A DNA stretch of 64,000 nt from the NCBI RefSeq assembly GCF_041429785.1, contig NZ_CP163423.1, forward strand, positions 2,542,001 through 2,606,000, read 5' to 3'. The notes beneath the pieces are model-generated. The model did not search any database and was not told the origin of the DNA. It saw nothing but the letters and a program-made list of their open reading frames with translations. Each line of letters starts with the position of its first letter. Positions within the stretch are counted from its first letter, which is position 1. This document shows, in pieces, positions 9,284 through 19,359 of the stretch. The translations under genes and the position numbers were made by a program. Origin of the DNA: Fretibacter rubidus. Lineage in GTDB: Bacteria > Pseudomonadota > Alphaproteobacteria > Caulobacterales > Maricaulaceae.

Positions 9284-9529
9284 CTAAGGCTCGTCACGCT
9301 TCACGCGCCCCTGCCCTGTCACAGATACCCCGCTGCGAAGCAGTTGAAACAACATAATTTGCAAAACACCAAAGCCGGCGATGCCTAATGCCAACCATTT
9401 TGCCACAGGCTCCCGCCACAGCACAAAGAGTACCAGCGCGACACCGCCAAAGCCAATTGCGGTAAAAATCTGCGCGATTTTATATTGTTTGTCGCGCAGG
9501 TCAGTGTCGTTATTGGGCGCGTCGGTCAC
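9284..9529 (-). CDS. Small two-helix membrane protein
   Basis: The 81-residue product has a charged N-terminus, two predicted transmembrane helices (IFTAIGFGGVALVLFVLW and WLALGIAGFGVLQIMLFQLL) and a basic tail. Family unknown. Its start is two bases after the stop of the equally small membrane gene at 9532-9747, so the two are almost certainly translated from one message, downstream of gatB. It is convergent with the ABC exporter, leaving nine bases between stops. Confidence 0.7.
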   Translation of the reverse strand: MTDAPNNDTDLRDKQYKIAQIFTAIGFGGVALVLFVLWREPVAKWLALGIAGFGVLQIMLFQLLRSGVSVTGQGRVKRDEP

Positions 9530-9531
9530 CG

Positions 9532-9747
9532 CTATAACTCCGCTTCGGCTTTATCTGCCATAGCGCGAAAAATAAAAAACTCACCCGCAGCCACGGCGCA
9601 AAGAATAAGGGCAATAATTAATCCCAAATCCTTATCGGGCATGAAAAAATATAGCAAAACCGCACACACCAATGTACTGCCCGAGCCGAATATTTGCATC
9701 ATGCGAAAGGCTTTAACACGGCCTTCTTTCATCTCGCGCTCTGTCAT
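9532..9747 (-). CDS. Small two-helix membrane protein
   Basis: The 71-residue protein starts MTEREMKEGRVKAFRMMQIFG. It has two hydrophobic helices, one around VCAVLLYFFM and one around LIIALILCAVAAGEFFIF, and a charged C-terminus. It lies 18 bases after gatB and is coupled to the next small membrane gene. Size, topology and tandem placement suggest that the two partner with each other, but I know of no function. The reading frame and ATG start are clean. Confidence 0.7.
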   Translation of the reverse strand: MTEREMKEGRVKAFRMMQIFGSGSTLVCAVLLYFFMPDKDLGLIIALILCAVAAGEFFIFRAMADKAEAEL

Positions 9748-9765
9748 CGGTCTGCCTTTTTCCGC

Positions 9766-11244
9766 TTATAAGCCGAGCTTGATTTTAAGGATTTGGTTCA
9801 CCGCTTGCGGGTTGGCTTTGCCTTGGGATTTCTTCATTACTTGACCCACAAAGAACCCAATAAGTTTCGGGTTATCCGCGACCTTGGCTGCTTGATCAGG
9901 GTTCGCGTCGATAACGGTTTGCACCATCGCCTCAATCGCGCCCATATCGGTGACCTGTTTCAGGCCGTCACGCTCAATGATTGTATCGGCGTCGCCTTCG
10001 CCCGCAAACATTTTCTCAAACACGTCTTTGGCGATTTTGCCAGAGATTGTGTCATCTGAAATACGGTCAAGCAGGCCACCCAACGCCTGCGCGGAAACAG
10101 GACTGTCGGCCAAATCAAGGTCGGCCTTATTCAGCGCACCGAAAAGCTCGCCCATCACCCAGTTGGCGGCTATTTTACCGTCGCGGCCTTTGGCCACTAA
10201 TTCGTAAAAATCACCATTGGCTTTATCCGTGGTCAGCACCGCCGCATCGTAAGCTGGGATGCCGTAATCCGCCATGAACCGCGCTTTGCGGGCATCGGGC
10301 AGTTCCGGCAATGTCGCCTTGACGCCGTCCACAAAGTCTTGGGTTAGCTGCAATGGCAGCAAGTCAGGGTCGGGAAAATAGCGGTAATCATGCGCGTCTT
10401 CCTTTGACCGCATCGGGCGCGTTTCGCCTTTCACACTATCGAACAAGCGTGTTTCTTGGTCAATACTTCCGCCGCCCTCAATAATCTCAATATGGCGGCG
10501 CGCTTCATACATGATAGCTTGACGAATAAACCGAAGCGAATTGACGTTTTTAATCTCGCAACGCGTTCCGAGCTCTCCGCCGGGTTTACGAACAGACACG
10601 TTCACATCGGCGCGCAGATTACCCTTCTCCATGTCACCGTCACACGTCCCAAGTGCACGCACAATGCCGCGCAGTTTATCGACATAGGCTGATGCCTCAT
10701 CCGCGCTGCGCATGTCCGGTTTAGAGACAATCTCCATTAACGCGACACCGCAACGGTTGAGGTCAACATAAGTCTCATCAGGGGACAAATCGTGAATCGA
10801 TTTGCCCGCATCTTGTTCTAGATGCAGACGCTCAATTCCGACGTTCACAGCTTCGCCGTTTTCGGGCTCAATCAGGATTTCGCCTTCGCCCACAATGGGG
10901 TGCTCGAACTGGCTGATTTGATAACCTTGCGGCAGGTCGACATAGAAGTAGTTTTTACGGTCAAAGCGCGAGAACAAATTAATTTGCGCGTTCAGGCCAA
11001 GCCCGGTGCGCACCGCTTGTTCCACGCAAAACTCATTCACGACAGGCAACATACCAGGCATACCCGCATCAACGAGCGAGACCTGCGTGTTAGGCTCTGA
11101 GCCAAAATCCGTGGCCGAACCAGAAAACAGCTTGGAATTACTCGCGACTTGGGCGTGAACCTCCAGCCCAATAATAATTTCCCAATCGCCTGTCTCGCCT
11201 TGGAGCCAATCTTTTTTATCTGCTACGCGTTCTGCTGTGAACAT
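9766..11244 (-). CDS. gatB: Asp-tRNA(Asn)/Glu-tRNA(Gln) amidotransferase subunit B
   Basis: GatB is the kinase/tRNA-binding subunit of the GatCAB complex that converts Glu-tRNA(Gln) and Asp-tRNA(Asn) to the amidated forms. The 492-residue protein has the family opening [13 protein letters not shown], the [15 protein letters not shown] block and the C-terminal YqeY/tail domain ending [14 protein letters not shown] prefer the ATG two bases after the gatA stop (GGAG upstream). A slightly longer GTG start at 11259 would overlap gatA. It is the last of gatC-gatA-gatB. Confidence 0.97.
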   Translation of the reverse strand: MFTAERVADKKDWLQGETGDWEIIIGLEVHAQVASNSKLFSGSATDFGSEPNTQVSLVDAGMPGMLPVVNEFCVEQAVRTGLGLNAQINLFSRFDRKNYFYVDLPQGYQISQFEHPIVGEGEILIEPENGEAVNVGIERLHLEQDAGKSIHDLSPDETYVDLNRCGVALMEIVSKPDMRSADEASAYVDKLRGIVRALGTCDGDMEKGNLRADVNVSVRKPGGELGTRCEIKNVNSLRFIRQAIMYEARRHIEIIEGGGSIDQETRLFDSVKGETRPMRSKEDAHDYRYFPDPDLLPLQLTQDFVDGVKATLPELPDARKARFMADYGIPAYDAAVLTTDKANGDFYELVAKGRDGKIAANWVMGELFGALNKADLDLADSPVSAQALGGLLDRISDDTISGKIAKDVFEKMFAGEGDADTIIERDGLKQVTDMGAIEAMVQTVIDANPDQAAKVADNPKLIGFFVGQVMKKSQGKANPQAVNQILKIKLGL

Positions 11245-11246
11245 AT

Positions 11247-12728
11247 CTAGCTCCACCACTTTTCTGGCTTGGCCGTGAACCCTGCCGCTTTTTCCAGCGC
11301 GCTTGCCGCAGCAAACACGGTATCCTCATCCAATGCCTTGCCGATAATTTGCAAGCCAAGTGGCAAGCCGTCTTTATCGAGCGCCGCCGGCACAGAAATC
11401 CCCGGCAGCCCAGCGAGATTTGCTGTCACAGTGAAAATGTCGTTGAGATACATTTGAATGGGATCCGTCACCTTGCGGCCCACAGCGAAAGGGGCGCTTG
11501 GGCATGTTGGGGTCAGTAGCGCGTCGCAACTCTCCCAAGCGGTTTTAAAATCCTCTGCAATCCGCGTCCGCACTTTTTGGGCTTGCAGATAATAAGCATC
11601 GTAATAGCCCGCAGACAGCACATAAGTCCCGATCATAATGCGGCGCTGTACTTCCGCCCCAAAACCTGCGGCGCGGGTCTTATCATAGGTATCGTTCAGG
11701 TCGTCACCTTCGACGCGCAGGCCGTAACGCATACCGTCATACCGCGCCAAATTCGAGGACGCCTCGGCCGGCGCTACGATGTAATAAGCGGGCAGCGCAT
11801 ATTTCGTATGCGGCAGCGACACGGGAACAATTTCTGCGCCTGCGTCTTTCATCCACGCAATGCCTTGATCCCAGAGCGATTGAATTTCAGGCGGCATGCC
11901 GTCGATGGTATATTCTTTGGGGATGCCAATGCGCATGCCTTTGACAGAGCGCTCACAGGACGCCGTCCAATCGGGGACGGGTAGATCCAGCGACGTGCTG
12001 TCCTTTGGGTCATAGCCCGCCATAGATTCGAGTAATATCGCGCTGTCTTTTACTGTCTTGGCAATTGGGCCCGCTTGGTCGAGCGAGGACGCGAATGCCA
12101 CAGTGCCCCAGCGTGAGCAGCGGCCATAGGTCGGTTTAATGCCCACAGTCCCGGTAAAAGATGCAGGTTGGCGAATAGAGCCGCCTGTATCCGTCGCCGT
12201 AGCGCCAAGGCACATGTCCGCCGCCACCGCCGCAGCAGAGCCGCCAGAAGAGCCGCCAGGCACCAAATCCTCGCCTTTGCGACCCCCGACTTTCCAAGGA
12301 TTAATCACAGGGCCGTAGGCAGACGTCTCATTCGAGCTACCCATGGCAAATTCATCCAGATTAAGCTTACCCAACATCACCATGCCGTCAGCCTTCATAT
12401 TGGCTGTGACGGAGCTTTCATAGGGAGGCGTGAAGTCACCGAGGATTTTAGATCCCGCGCAGGTTTTGACGCCGTCCGTGCAGAACAAATCCTTAATACC
12501 CAGCGGTGCGCCTTCGAGCTTGCCGACCTCTCCCTTCGCGCGACGCGCATCAGAGGCCTTGGCTTGTTCTCTCGCAAGGTCGTGCGTATCCGTGATAAAG
12601 GCGTTCAGCTTTTTACCCGCTGTACAGGCCTCAATATGGGCGTCAGTTAATTCCACAGAGCTAAACTCGCCTTTGGCCATGCCGTCCAGCGCGGATGATA
12701 ATGTCATTTTTGTGAGGTCACGCATCAT
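11247..12728 (-). CDS. gatA: Asp-tRNA(Asn)/Glu-tRNA(Gln) amidotransferase subunit A
   Basis: GatA is the amidase subunit that releases ammonia from glutamine. The 493-residue protein has the amidase-signature catalytic serines in [14 protein letters not shown] and [10 protein letters not shown], and the catalytic Lys region [11 protein letters not shown] near residue 80. These make up the Ser-cisSer-Lys triad. GGAG precedes two adjacent ATG codons, so the true start may be one codon downstream. It follows gatC by 12 bases and precedes gatB by two, which indicates one operon delivering the three subunits. Confidence 0.97.
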   Translation of the reverse strand: MMRDLTKMTLSSALDGMAKGEFSSVELTDAHIEACTAGKKLNAFITDTHDLAREQAKASDARRAKGEVGKLEGAPLGIKDLFCTDGVKTCAGSKILGDFTPPYESSVTANMKADGMVMLGKLNLDEFAMGSSNETSAYGPVINPWKVGGRKGEDLVPGGSSGGSAAAVAADMCLGATATDTGGSIRQPASFTGTVGIKPTYGRCSRWGTVAFASSLDQAGPIAKTVKDSAILLESMAGYDPKDSTSLDLPVPDWTASCERSVKGMRIGIPKEYTIDGMPPEIQSLWDQGIAWMKDAGAEIVPVSLPHTKYALPAYYIVAPAEASSNLARYDGMRYGLRVEGDDLNDTYDKTRAAGFGAEVQRRIMIGTYVLSAGYYDAYYLQAQKVRTRIAEDFKTAWESCDALLTPTCPSAPFAVGRKVTDPIQMYLNDIFTVTANLAGLPGISVPAALDKDGLPLGLQIIGKALDEDTVFAAASALEKAAGFTAKPEKWWS

Positions 12729-12740
12729 GCTATCTCCGCC

Positions 12741-13034
12741 CTATTCCACTGACCGCGGGACAACAAAAAAGCCGTCCTCTGATTTTGGCGCATTGGCCAG
12801 CACATCGTCGCGCTTGCCGCCGTCAGAGACGACGTCTTTGCGCATCGGCGCGGGCATCGCCACAGCCGACGTCATTGGGGCCACGCCCTCTACGTCCACT
12901 TCTTGCAACTGCTCAATCCAGCCCAAAATCCCGTTAAGTTCATCAGCCAGCGGTTGCAGGCGGCTCTCATCCACATGCAGGCGCGACAACCGCGCGATTT
13001 TCTTGACATCTTTGGCACTGACCGTGTCGGACAT
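12741..13034 (-). CDS. gatC: Asp-tRNA(Asn)/Glu-tRNA(Gln) amidotransferase subunit C
   Basis: GatC is the small stabilising subunit that wraps the A-B interface. The 97-residue protein begins MSDTVSAKDVKKIARLSRL, continues with the family helix ADELNGILGWIEQLQEVDVEGV and has the APMTSAV segment. The long in-frame N-terminal extension upstream is low-complexity non-coding sequence opposite the acyltransferase start and was rejected; 97 residues matches the family. It heads the gat operon. Confidence 0.95.
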   Translation of the reverse strand: MSDTVSAKDVKKIARLSRLHVDESRLQPLADELNGILGWIEQLQEVDVEGVAPMTSAVAMPAPMRKDVVSDGGKRDDVLANAPKSEDGFFVVPRSVE

Positions 13035-13213
13035 GGGTCTCTCCAATGGAAAGTTAAAATACCCGCGCGGATTAGCAGGGCAGACCCCGCGCGGCAAGCG
13101 GGCAGTGCGAAAATATGGGCTTTGGGCTGCCTCTATACAACCCAGCCCGAAATGCGCCTTGCGGGGCGCGCGCTTGCACGCTAATTGGGCGGAACTTATT
13201 GATAGGGATTGCC

Positions 13214-13810
13214 ATGCCGAAATATAACGAAACCGTTGCCTCACCTGGCATGCCGTCTACGGGCAATGCGCTCACCCGCTGGATTGGGCATGCGATTTTG
13301 GGCATGATGGGATGGAAGCTTAAAGGCTCTTTTCCGAATGAGAAAAAGCTTATCTTTATCGGCGCGCCGCATACATCCAATTGGGACCTTATTATTGCGC
13401 TCGCCGCGATGATGGCAGTGGGTGTAAAAGCCAGTTGGATGATGAAAAAAGAAGCGTTCTTCTGGCCTCTTGGCGGACTTTGGAAATCACTTGGCGGTAT
13501 CCCCATTGACCGTAAATCAAAAAACGACATCACCACGCAAATGGCCAATTGGTTTGATTCCGTTGATCAAGGCTATCTCGGTATTACCCCCGAAGGCACG
13601 CGGTCCAAAGTCGATAAGTTCAAAAAAGGCTATCTGCGCATGGCCTATGCGGCCAAAGTCCCCGTTTTCATCGTCGCCATTCACGGCCCGACCAAAGAAG
13701 TCATCTTAGATAAATGCTGGGACCTAACATTTGAGACCGAAGTCGATAATCGACGCATCAAAGCCTATTATGACAAGACTTATGAAGGTATTGTTGCCGA
13801 GAAAGGCTAG
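13214..13810 (+). CDS. 1-acylglycerol-3-phosphate acyltransferase-like (PlsC domain) protein
   Basis: The 198-residue protein starts at the ATG giving MPKYNETVASPG; a longer frame upstream overlaps the gatC leader. It has the acyltransferase catalytic motif H-x4-D (APHTSNWD), the glycine-rich block ITPEGTRS and a hydrophobic stretch near residue 60. PlsC-domain proteins acylate lysophosphatidic or related lipids at the inner membrane. This shorter, SPEGTRS-like subfamily is usually annotated only as lysophospholipid acyltransferase. It precedes the membrane protein at 13829 by 18 bases, probably in one transcript. Confidence 0.85.
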   Translation: MPKYNETVASPGMPSTGNALTRWIGHAILGMMGWKLKGSFPNEKKLIFIGAPHTSNWDLIIALAAMMAVGVKASWMMKKEAFFWPLGGLWKSLGGIPIDRKSKNDITTQMANWFDSVDQGYLGITPEGTRSKVDKFKKGYLRMAYAAKVPVFIVAIHGPTKEVILDKCWDLTFETEVDNRRIKAYYDKTYEGIVAEKG

Positions 13811-13828
13811 GGTTTAGAGTAGTTTGAC

Positions 13829-14425
13829 ATGAACTCTCCCACCCATTCCCTGCTTGCCCTTGCGATTTTGTCCAAGCGTGGGGAGCGTCGCCGTAATGTG
13901 GCAGTGTTCATCGGCGCGCTTATTCCTGACCTGCTGATTTATATCTGGGCGCCGTATCAAATGTTTATTAAGGGCGAGACGCAGACCAATATATGGGATG
14001 TGCTTTATTTTGCGCCACCGATGCAGACGGGTATTGCGCTGTTTAATTCTATTCCAATTTATCTGCTGCTGGCGGCAATCGGATTTATAAAACGCGGGAC
14101 GACATGGGGAAAGCTTGTTTTATTCTTTGCCCTCGCCGCGCTTATTCATATGGCGACAGATTTTCCGGTGCATGGCCATGATGCCTATCGTCATTTTTGG
14201 CCCCTGTCTGATTTTCGGTTCCATTCCCCGATAAGCTATTGGGAGGTTGACCATCACGCGCGCTGGGTCAGCCTTGTTGAAGCTTTGATTGCACTGAGCG
14301 CGATTATTGTGTTGTGGCGGCGGTTTCCGAAGCTTTGGGTGAAGATTATACTAGGTGTTTTGGCGCTCGGATATTTGGCGTTACCCTTGCTCTATAACCT
14401 TGCGTCGATTTACATTCCGTCCTAA
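13829..14425 (+). CDS. Membrane-bound putative metal-dependent hydrolase (DUF457/YdjM-like)
   Basis: The 198-residue integral membrane protein has an early histidine (NSPTHSLLAL), an acidic residue after the first helix (ALIPDLLIY) and the motif HMATDFPVHGHDAYRHFWPLSDFRF. This resembles the His/Asp cluster of the YdjM/DUF457 membrane hydrolase group. Four to five transmembrane helices are apparent. Function in this group is poorly defined. It sits between a PlsC-type acyltransferase and ruvX in closely spaced plus-strand genes. The family call rests on motif pattern and is moderate. Confidence 0.65.
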   Translation: MNSPTHSLLALAILSKRGERRRNVAVFIGALIPDLLIYIWAPYQMFIKGETQTNIWDVLYFAPPMQTGIALFNSIPIYLLLAAIGFIKRGTTWGKLVLFFALAALIHMATDFPVHGHDAYRHFWPLSDFRFHSPISYWEVDHHARWVSLVEALIALSAIIVLWRRFPKLWVKIILGVLALGYLALPLLYNLASIYIPS

Positions 14426-14433
14426 GCGCCCCC

Positions 14434-14886
14434 ATGGCGATGATAACCTTAGATGATTTACGAAGCAGCACCGGCGCGCTCCTCGGCCTTGACCCTGGAA
14501 CGAAAACGCTGGGTCTTGCGATATCAGACCGCACACGCCTTATCGCGACACCACTAGAGACAATTACACGCGAGAAGTTCGTCTCTGATGCCGCGAAACT
14601 ACTGGCGCTATACAAAGCCAATGAGGCGTCCGCGCTCATTATTGGTTACCCCGTTAATATGGACGGTAGCCTTGGCCCACGCACGCAATCGGTGCGTGAC
14701 TTTTGCACCAATCTGTTGCGGATAGACGATGTCCCGATTTTCCTTTGGGATGAACGCATGTCGACCATGGCCGTAACGCGCACCATGATTTCTGCGGATA
14801 TGAGCCGCAAAAAACGGTCTGAAAACGTCGATAAACTTGCCGCCAGCTATATCTTGCAAGGCGTTCTTGACCGTTTGCGGGCGTAA
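14434..14886 (+). CDS. ruvX: Putative Holliday junction resolvase (YqgF/RuvX)
   Basis: The 150-residue product has the RNase H-like fold signature LLGLDPGTKTLGLAISD (about 17-32) with its metal-binding Asp, then IGYPVNMDGSLGPR, FLWDERMST and the terminal DKLAASYILQGVLD. The family is linked to Holliday-junction cleavage and to 16S rRNA 5'-end processing. It lies nine bases after the membrane hydrolase and 69 bases before pyrB. Its position next to pyrB is common in alphaproteobacteria. Confidence 0.93.
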   Translation: MAMITLDDLRSSTGALLGLDPGTKTLGLAISDRTRLIATPLETITREKFVSDAAKLLALYKANEASALIIGYPVNMDGSLGPRTQSVRDFCTNLLRIDDVPIFLWDERMSTMAVTRTMISADMSRKKRSENVDKLAASYILQGVLDRLRA

Positions 14887-14955
14887 CCCTGTCACGAAAT
14901 TCTTTGACTCTCTGCCCGCGCAGTTTTAGAGCGTTCAAAATAGTGTTGAGGACAT

Positions 14956-15969
14956 ATGGCTGCTCCAGAAGATCATGTCGGGGAATATCCCTTTGACCGC
15001 CAGCATTGCTTATCCATTTCTGATTTCCACCGAATGGATGTCGAGGCGCTTTTGGCCCTTGGTGAGCGTTATCTCGATTTAGATATTCAAAAAAATCAGG
15101 CGCGTCATGTCTTGGCGGGCAAGACGCTGATTAATGTGTTTTTTGAAAACTCAACCCGCACAGAAAAAAGCTTTGAGCTCGCCGCCCGGCGTCTTGGGGC
15201 TGATGTTATTTCCATGCAAATGGCGACAAGTTCAGTGAAAAAAGGTGAGACGCTGCTGGATACCGCAACGACGCTGAACGCAATGAACCCTGATTTGTTG
15301 GTTGTGCGCCATAATGCGTCGGGCGCGCCTGCGCTTTTGGCGCAAAAGGTCTCTTGCGCCGTGATTAATGCGGGCGACGGTATTCATGAGCATCCAACCC
15401 AAGCGCTGCTTGACGCGCTGACCCTTCGCCAGGCCTTTGCGACAGAGACAGACGGCGGGCAGATAGACGGGCTTCGCATAGCCATATGTGGGGATGTGCT
15501 GCACTCCCGTGTGGCGCGGTCCAATGTCGAGCTTCTCAATATGTTAGGCTGTGAAGTGCGCCTGATTGGACCGCCGACATTAATTCCGTCTGATGCGGAC
15601 CGTTGGGGCGTTGATGTGTTCCACGATATGAAAGCGGGGCTAGAAGGCTGTGATGTGGTCATGATGCTGCGCTTGCAGTTAGAGCGTATGAGCGGAGCTT
15701 TTGTGCCGTCAAAACGCGAGTACTTTCATTTCTATGGTCTTGACCGTAGAAAGCTAGGCTATGCCAAGCCTGGCGCGCTGGTCATGCATCCGGGACCGAT
15801 GAACCGCGGCGTAGAAATCGCCAGCGATATTGCCGATGACCCCGATGTCAGTCTGATTACGCAACAAGTCGAGACAGGTGTCGCCATGCGCATGGGCATA
15901 TTACAGGCCTTGTCAGAGTCTCAAGACAGACGCCGTCGACGCGCGCAAATGGACGGGGGCGTGTCATGA
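14956..15969 (+). CDS. pyrB: Aspartate carbamoyltransferase catalytic subunit
   Basis: PyrB joins carbamoyl phosphate and aspartate in pyrimidine synthesis. The 337-residue protein carries the carbamoyl-phosphate loop [13 protein letters not shown] (about 64-76), the [11 protein letters not shown] segment and the aspartate-loop region [10 protein letters not shown]. No pyrI is nearby. The stop overlaps the start of the dihydroorotase-like gene by four bases (ATGA), so the two are translationally coupled. This coupling is typical of ATCases that assemble with an inactive dihydroorotase partner. Confidence 0.97.
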   Translation: MAAPEDHVGEYPFDRQHCLSISDFHRMDVEALLALGERYLDLDIQKNQARHVLAGKTLINVFFENSTRTEKSFELAARRLGADVISMQMATSSVKKGETLLDTATTLNAMNPDLLVVRHNASGAPALLAQKVSCAVINAGDGIHEHPTQALLDALTLRQAFATETDGGQIDGLRIAICGDVLHSRVARSNVELLNMLGCEVRLIGPPTLIPSDADRWGVDVFHDMKAGLEGCDVVMMLRLQLERMSGAFVPSKREYFHFYGLDRRKLGYAKPGALVMHPGPMNRGVEIASDIADDPDVSLITQQVETGVAMRMGILQALSESQDRRRRRAQMDGGVS

Positions 15970-17267
15970 ACAATACGCAAAACTTCCCCGACGTTCATAG
16001 CATTATTAATGCGCGCATCATTGATCCCGCTAGCGACTATGACGGTGATGGGGTCATAACTTTTGAGAACGGTGTCATCACAGATATCGGCCCCGATGTC
16101 CTGCCGCGGGGAGAGACAATTGATGCGCGCGGGTTAATTGCGGCCCCAGGCTTAATTGATATGCGCGTCCAAACGGGCGAGCCAGGGCGCGAAAGCAAAG
16201 AAACACTAGCGACAGCAGGGCGCGCCGCAGCAGCGGGGGGCGTGACATCCTTTGTCGTGATGCCCGACACACGCCCCATTATTGATGATATGGCACTCGT
16301 GGATTATATCATGCGTCGCGGCGAACAGGATGCTTTGGTCAATGTTTTAGTCGCGGGTGCCCTCACCAAAGATTTGGACGGCAAAACGCTGACCGAAATT
16401 GGCTTGATGTCCGAAGCGGGGGCAGTTCTGTTTTCAAATGGGCCTGAGCCGATAACAGACGCGCAGATCATGCGAAGACTATTGTCCTATTCCGCGACCT
16501 TTAACGCCCTGATTGCCAACCGCGCAACAGAGCCGTCTTTGTCAGACGGCACATGCGCCCATGAAAGCGACTTATCATCGCGCCTTGGCCTGATGGCGGC
16601 CCCTGCAATTTCTGAACGCCTGATGGTGGAACGCGACGTTGCACTGGCTGAATTAACGGGGGGGCGTCTCCTTATCGATTTGATAAGCTCGCGCGAGGCC
16701 TTGGACGTGATCAAACGCGCCAAAACACGTGATTTGGATATTGCTGTGTCAGTGTCGATTAATCACCTCTGCCTTAACGAACTCGATATTGGCGATTACC
16801 GTACATTTGCAAAACTTGACCCGCCACTTCGTGATGAGGCTGACCGTCTGGCGCTGATTGACGGCATTAATGCGGGCGTCATTGACGTCATTGTCTCTGA
16901 TCATGACCCCCGTCCCGCAGGCGAGAAACGCTTACCTTATGCCGAGGCCAGCGCGGGCGCTGTTGGGTTAGATATACTTCTCAGTGCCGGATTGTCACAG
17001 GTCGCAGACGGTAAGTTGGATTTGACGGCATTCCTCGCGGCGCTGACGATAAATCCCGCTACACTTTTAGGACTAAGCAGTGGACGTCTGGCCAAAGGCG
17101 CGCCCGCTGATATTATCTTGATAGACCCACATAAACCCTGGGTCTGTAGCGAGACACAGCTGTTATCCAAATCTAAAAATACGCCCTTTGATGGTCGCCG
17201 CATGACGGGGCGTTGTGTGCAGACCATTGTCGGCGGTATTACAGTTTTTGATACCCTAACCCGTTAA
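15966..17267 (+). CDS. Dihydroorotase-like protein, metal site degraded (probably non-catalytic PyrC')
   Basis: The 433-residue protein has the overall amidohydrolase/dihydroorotase layout: [37 protein letters not shown] near residue 305 and a C-terminal [15 protein letters not shown] block. The zinc ligands are largely missing. The D-x-H-x-H strand reads DMRVQ, the HxED segment is replaced by NRATEPS, and the HH pair is reduced to NH. Such inactive homologues (PyrC'/PyrX) stay fused by operon to pyrB and act structurally in ATCase assembly. A true pyrC should then exist elsewhere. Many databases would name this gene simply pyrC. Confidence 0.88.
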   Translation: MNNTQNFPDVHSIINARIIDPASDYDGDGVITFENGVITDIGPDVLPRGETIDARGLIAAPGLIDMRVQTGEPGRESKETLATAGRAAAAGGVTSFVVMPDTRPIIDDMALVDYIMRRGEQDALVNVLVAGALTKDLDGKTLTEIGLMSEAGAVLFSNGPEPITDAQIMRRLLSYSATFNALIANRATEPSLSDGTCAHESDLSSRLGLMAAPAISERLMVERDVALAELTGGRLLIDLISSREALDVIKRAKTRDLDIAVSVSINHLCLNELDIGDYRTFAKLDPPLRDEADRLALIDGINAGVIDVIVSDHDPRPAGEKRLPYAEASAGAVGLDILLSAGLSQVADGKLDLTAFLAALTINPATLLGLSSGRLAKGAPADIILIDPHKPWVCSETQLLSKSKNTPFDGRRMTGRCVQTIVGGITVFDTLTR

Positions 17268-17303
17268 GAAATATTTAGCCCGTCCACAGTAGGTTTGTCG
17301 CCT

Positions 17304-18749
17304 ATGACATGGCCGCTATACATCGCAGGTGGGATGCGACGTAGCTTTGCCCGTTTTTGCGGGATAAGGCGTCTTGGCATCTTGTTATCCTTACTCCTGA
17401 TGATCTTCATTCCGACCGCTAAGGCTGAATGGGCCAATCAAAGCTGTGCTTTCCCGCATCGCATTCCGGTTACGTTAACAGCAGGCAGCGGCGGGCATAG
17501 TTCTGAGACCCGTATTGATTTGGTCAGCGCAGATTTTCCAGCCAGCTACACATTCACAGCCGACGGGGATGATATCCGTGTCTTTGCAGGTGATGATTTA
17601 ACGCCCATATCATTTGTGGTCGCAGAATGGGACCCACCGACACGCGCGGCACAAATATATGTACGCACATCACCCATGGCAGCAGGAACAAGCCAAACGC
17701 TTTATATTTATTTTGGCGACGGTACTGTTGTCGCGGGTAGCAGCGCAACGGTTGTCTTTCCTGATATTGGCATGCGCCTTCGGTCCCGCGTCAGCACCGC
17801 CGACCCCGTTAGCCCCAGCGACGCCATTGCGCAGTTCACGGCCGCGACAACAGATGTTTACAACGCCGTTCGTTCATCCGTGTCAGGTATCAATAACCGC
17901 GCCGTTGGCGGCACGAACGGCAATTACGGCTGGTGCATAAGTGCAGTCCTTAACGTGACGCCAGCCACGACTGGTAATTGGGGCTTTCGTTACGGGGCTG
18001 ATTTCGGGCTTGGTGGGCATTTATTTGTTAAAGGCCAACAGCTTGAAGAAGACTGGAATGATAATTTATGGTGGGCCAATAATTACGCTAATACAGCTGA
18101 GACCCTAGAAGGCACCATCACACTTGGAGAGGGTTGGCACCGTTATGAGGCTTTAGGGTTTGAGGATTGCTGCGATGGTCCCACCGGGTTTCAAGCCCGT
18201 CCACCCGGCGGATCCTGGCAGGATCTATCCAGCAGTAATTTCCCCCTACGCGCAGTTGAATGCATCACCCCAACGGTCATAGTGACGAAAGCAGCCCCGC
18301 AAAGCTGCTCTACGACATTAGAAGCCGTGAAAACCGTTGATGTCATCTCAGATATTATCGGCACGCCCACCCTGCCCTATGCCATGCCAGGCTCTCTTAT
18401 CGGATATGACATCACAGTCACTAATCCGGGTCAGGCCGTTGACGCGAGTACGCTGGTTTTGGGCGATGTTTTGCCGCCTGATATTGCGCTAGTCGTGTCC
18501 CCCGCTAGCGCGTTTAGCTTTACGGACGGCACGCCCAGCAGTGGACTCAGCTTTACTTACGCGGGCCCATCCAGCACAACGGATAGTGTGGAGTTCTCAA
18601 CAGACGGCATAGACTTTAGCTACGTTCCGACAGGCCCTATTGACGGGACAATCACCCATGTGCGGTTCAACCCTAGCGGGACGTTTGCGCCCAATAACGC
18701 GGGCGCCAAACCCAGCTTCACGGTACGCCTAACGGGCAGCGTTAAGTGA
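17304..18749 (+). CDS. Secreted protein with DUF2341-like N-terminus and DUF11-like C-terminus
   Basis: This is a roughly 480-residue exported protein. The N-terminus is basic with a hydrophobic core (ILLSLLLMIFIPTAKA), a Sec signal peptide. An alternative ATG lies at 17334 and a TTG at 17295. Residues about 35-150 resemble the DUF2341 fold (RIPVTL, DDIRVFAGDD, LYIYFGDG). The middle has a tryptophan-rich beta region with an EDCCDG cysteine pair. The end (YDITVTNPGQAVDASTLVLGDVLPPDI) resembles DUF11 repeats of surface proteins. It is inserted between pyrC' and plsY and overlaps the convergent gene at 18742 by eight bases. Surface role is inferred, not shown. Confidence 0.6.
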   Translation: MTWPLYIAGGMRRSFARFCGIRRLGILLSLLLMIFIPTAKAEWANQSCAFPHRIPVTLTAGSGGHSSETRIDLVSADFPASYTFTADGDDIRVFAGDDLTPISFVVAEWDPPTRAAQIYVRTSPMAAGTSQTLYIYFGDGTVVAGSSATVVFPDIGMRLRSRVSTADPVSPSDAIAQFTAATTDVYNAVRSSVSGINNRAVGGTNGNYGWCISAVLNVTPATTGNWGFRYGADFGLGGHLFVKGQQLEEDWNDNLWWANNYANTAETLEGTITLGEGWHRYEALGFEDCCDGPTGFQARPPGGSWQDLSSSNFPLRAVECITPTVIVTKAAPQSCSTTLEAVKTVDVISDIIGTPTLPYAMPGSLIGYDITVTNPGQAVDASTLVLGDVLPPDIALVVSPASAFSFTDGTPSSGLSFTYAGPSSTTDSVEFSTDGIDFSYVPTGPIDGTITHVRFNPSGTFAPNNAGAKPSFTVRLTGSVK

Positions 18750-19296
18750 TAATCTGTAACCACGGCCAACGCGATTGATAATCCTGCGCCTTTTGCAAAA
18801 ACAGTTCTGGCTTTGGATTGGCGGGGTTCATTTTCAAACGCCCGCTGGCCATATCGAATAATCCATAAGGCGCATATAAAGAGCCGTCATCCAAGGCTAG
18901 ACCAACACAACTACACTCAATAAGAAACTGCTCTATGCCGTGCTTTGATGATGTCAGCGGTTCAATGGGCGAGCCAAAGCGCGCCTCATACCACAGATGC
19001 ACGCGGGCTTGATTTCTAATTTCTACCTTGTCAGCAATAGCCCCCAGCAAATCACGCGCCTGCGTAATTACCGCGTCCTCTGCCTCCCATGACGTATCAG
19101 GGTCATAATAAAAGACATCGTAATCTTTTATGCCGTGCGGAATATCCAAGCCTGATTTGACGTTCCAAAAGCTTTGAAACAAGCTACCTGCACAGAGATA
19201 GCCTTGCGGAAGGTTTAAACTGGGCAAACGGTCAAGCAAAAGCGCGTTGACTGGATTGGCCTTTACAGCCCTCATAAAATCATTGGGGTTCATCAT
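18742..19296 (-). CDS. Nucleotidyltransferase-like family protein (PF06042 type)
   Basis: The 184-residue protein matches the short nucleotidyltransferase-like family once called DUF925: LPQGYLCAGSLFQSFWNVKSG, then HGIKDYDVFYYDPD with the paired acidic residues expected of a nucleotidyltransferase metal site, and RVHLWYEARFG. Substrate unknown. It opposes the flanking operon and overlaps the end of the secreted-protein gene. Together with that gene it forms a two-gene island inside the pyrBC-plsY-dprA-topA housekeeping run, which suggests later acquisition. Confidence 0.8.
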   Translation of the reverse strand: MMNPNDFMRAVKANPVNALLLDRLPSLNLPQGYLCAGSLFQSFWNVKSGLDIPHGIKDYDVFYYDPDTSWEAEDAVITQARDLLGAIADKVEIRNQARVHLWYEARFGSPIEPLTSSKHGIEQFLIECSCVGLALDDGSLYAPYGLFDMASGRLKMNPANPKPELFLQKAQDYQSRWPWLQIIT

Positions 19297-19359
19297 CCCC
19301 TGTCTTTAGCGGCTATAATTTACTTTGACAGCCCCCAGCCTTCGGGGCAGTTTGGCGTC

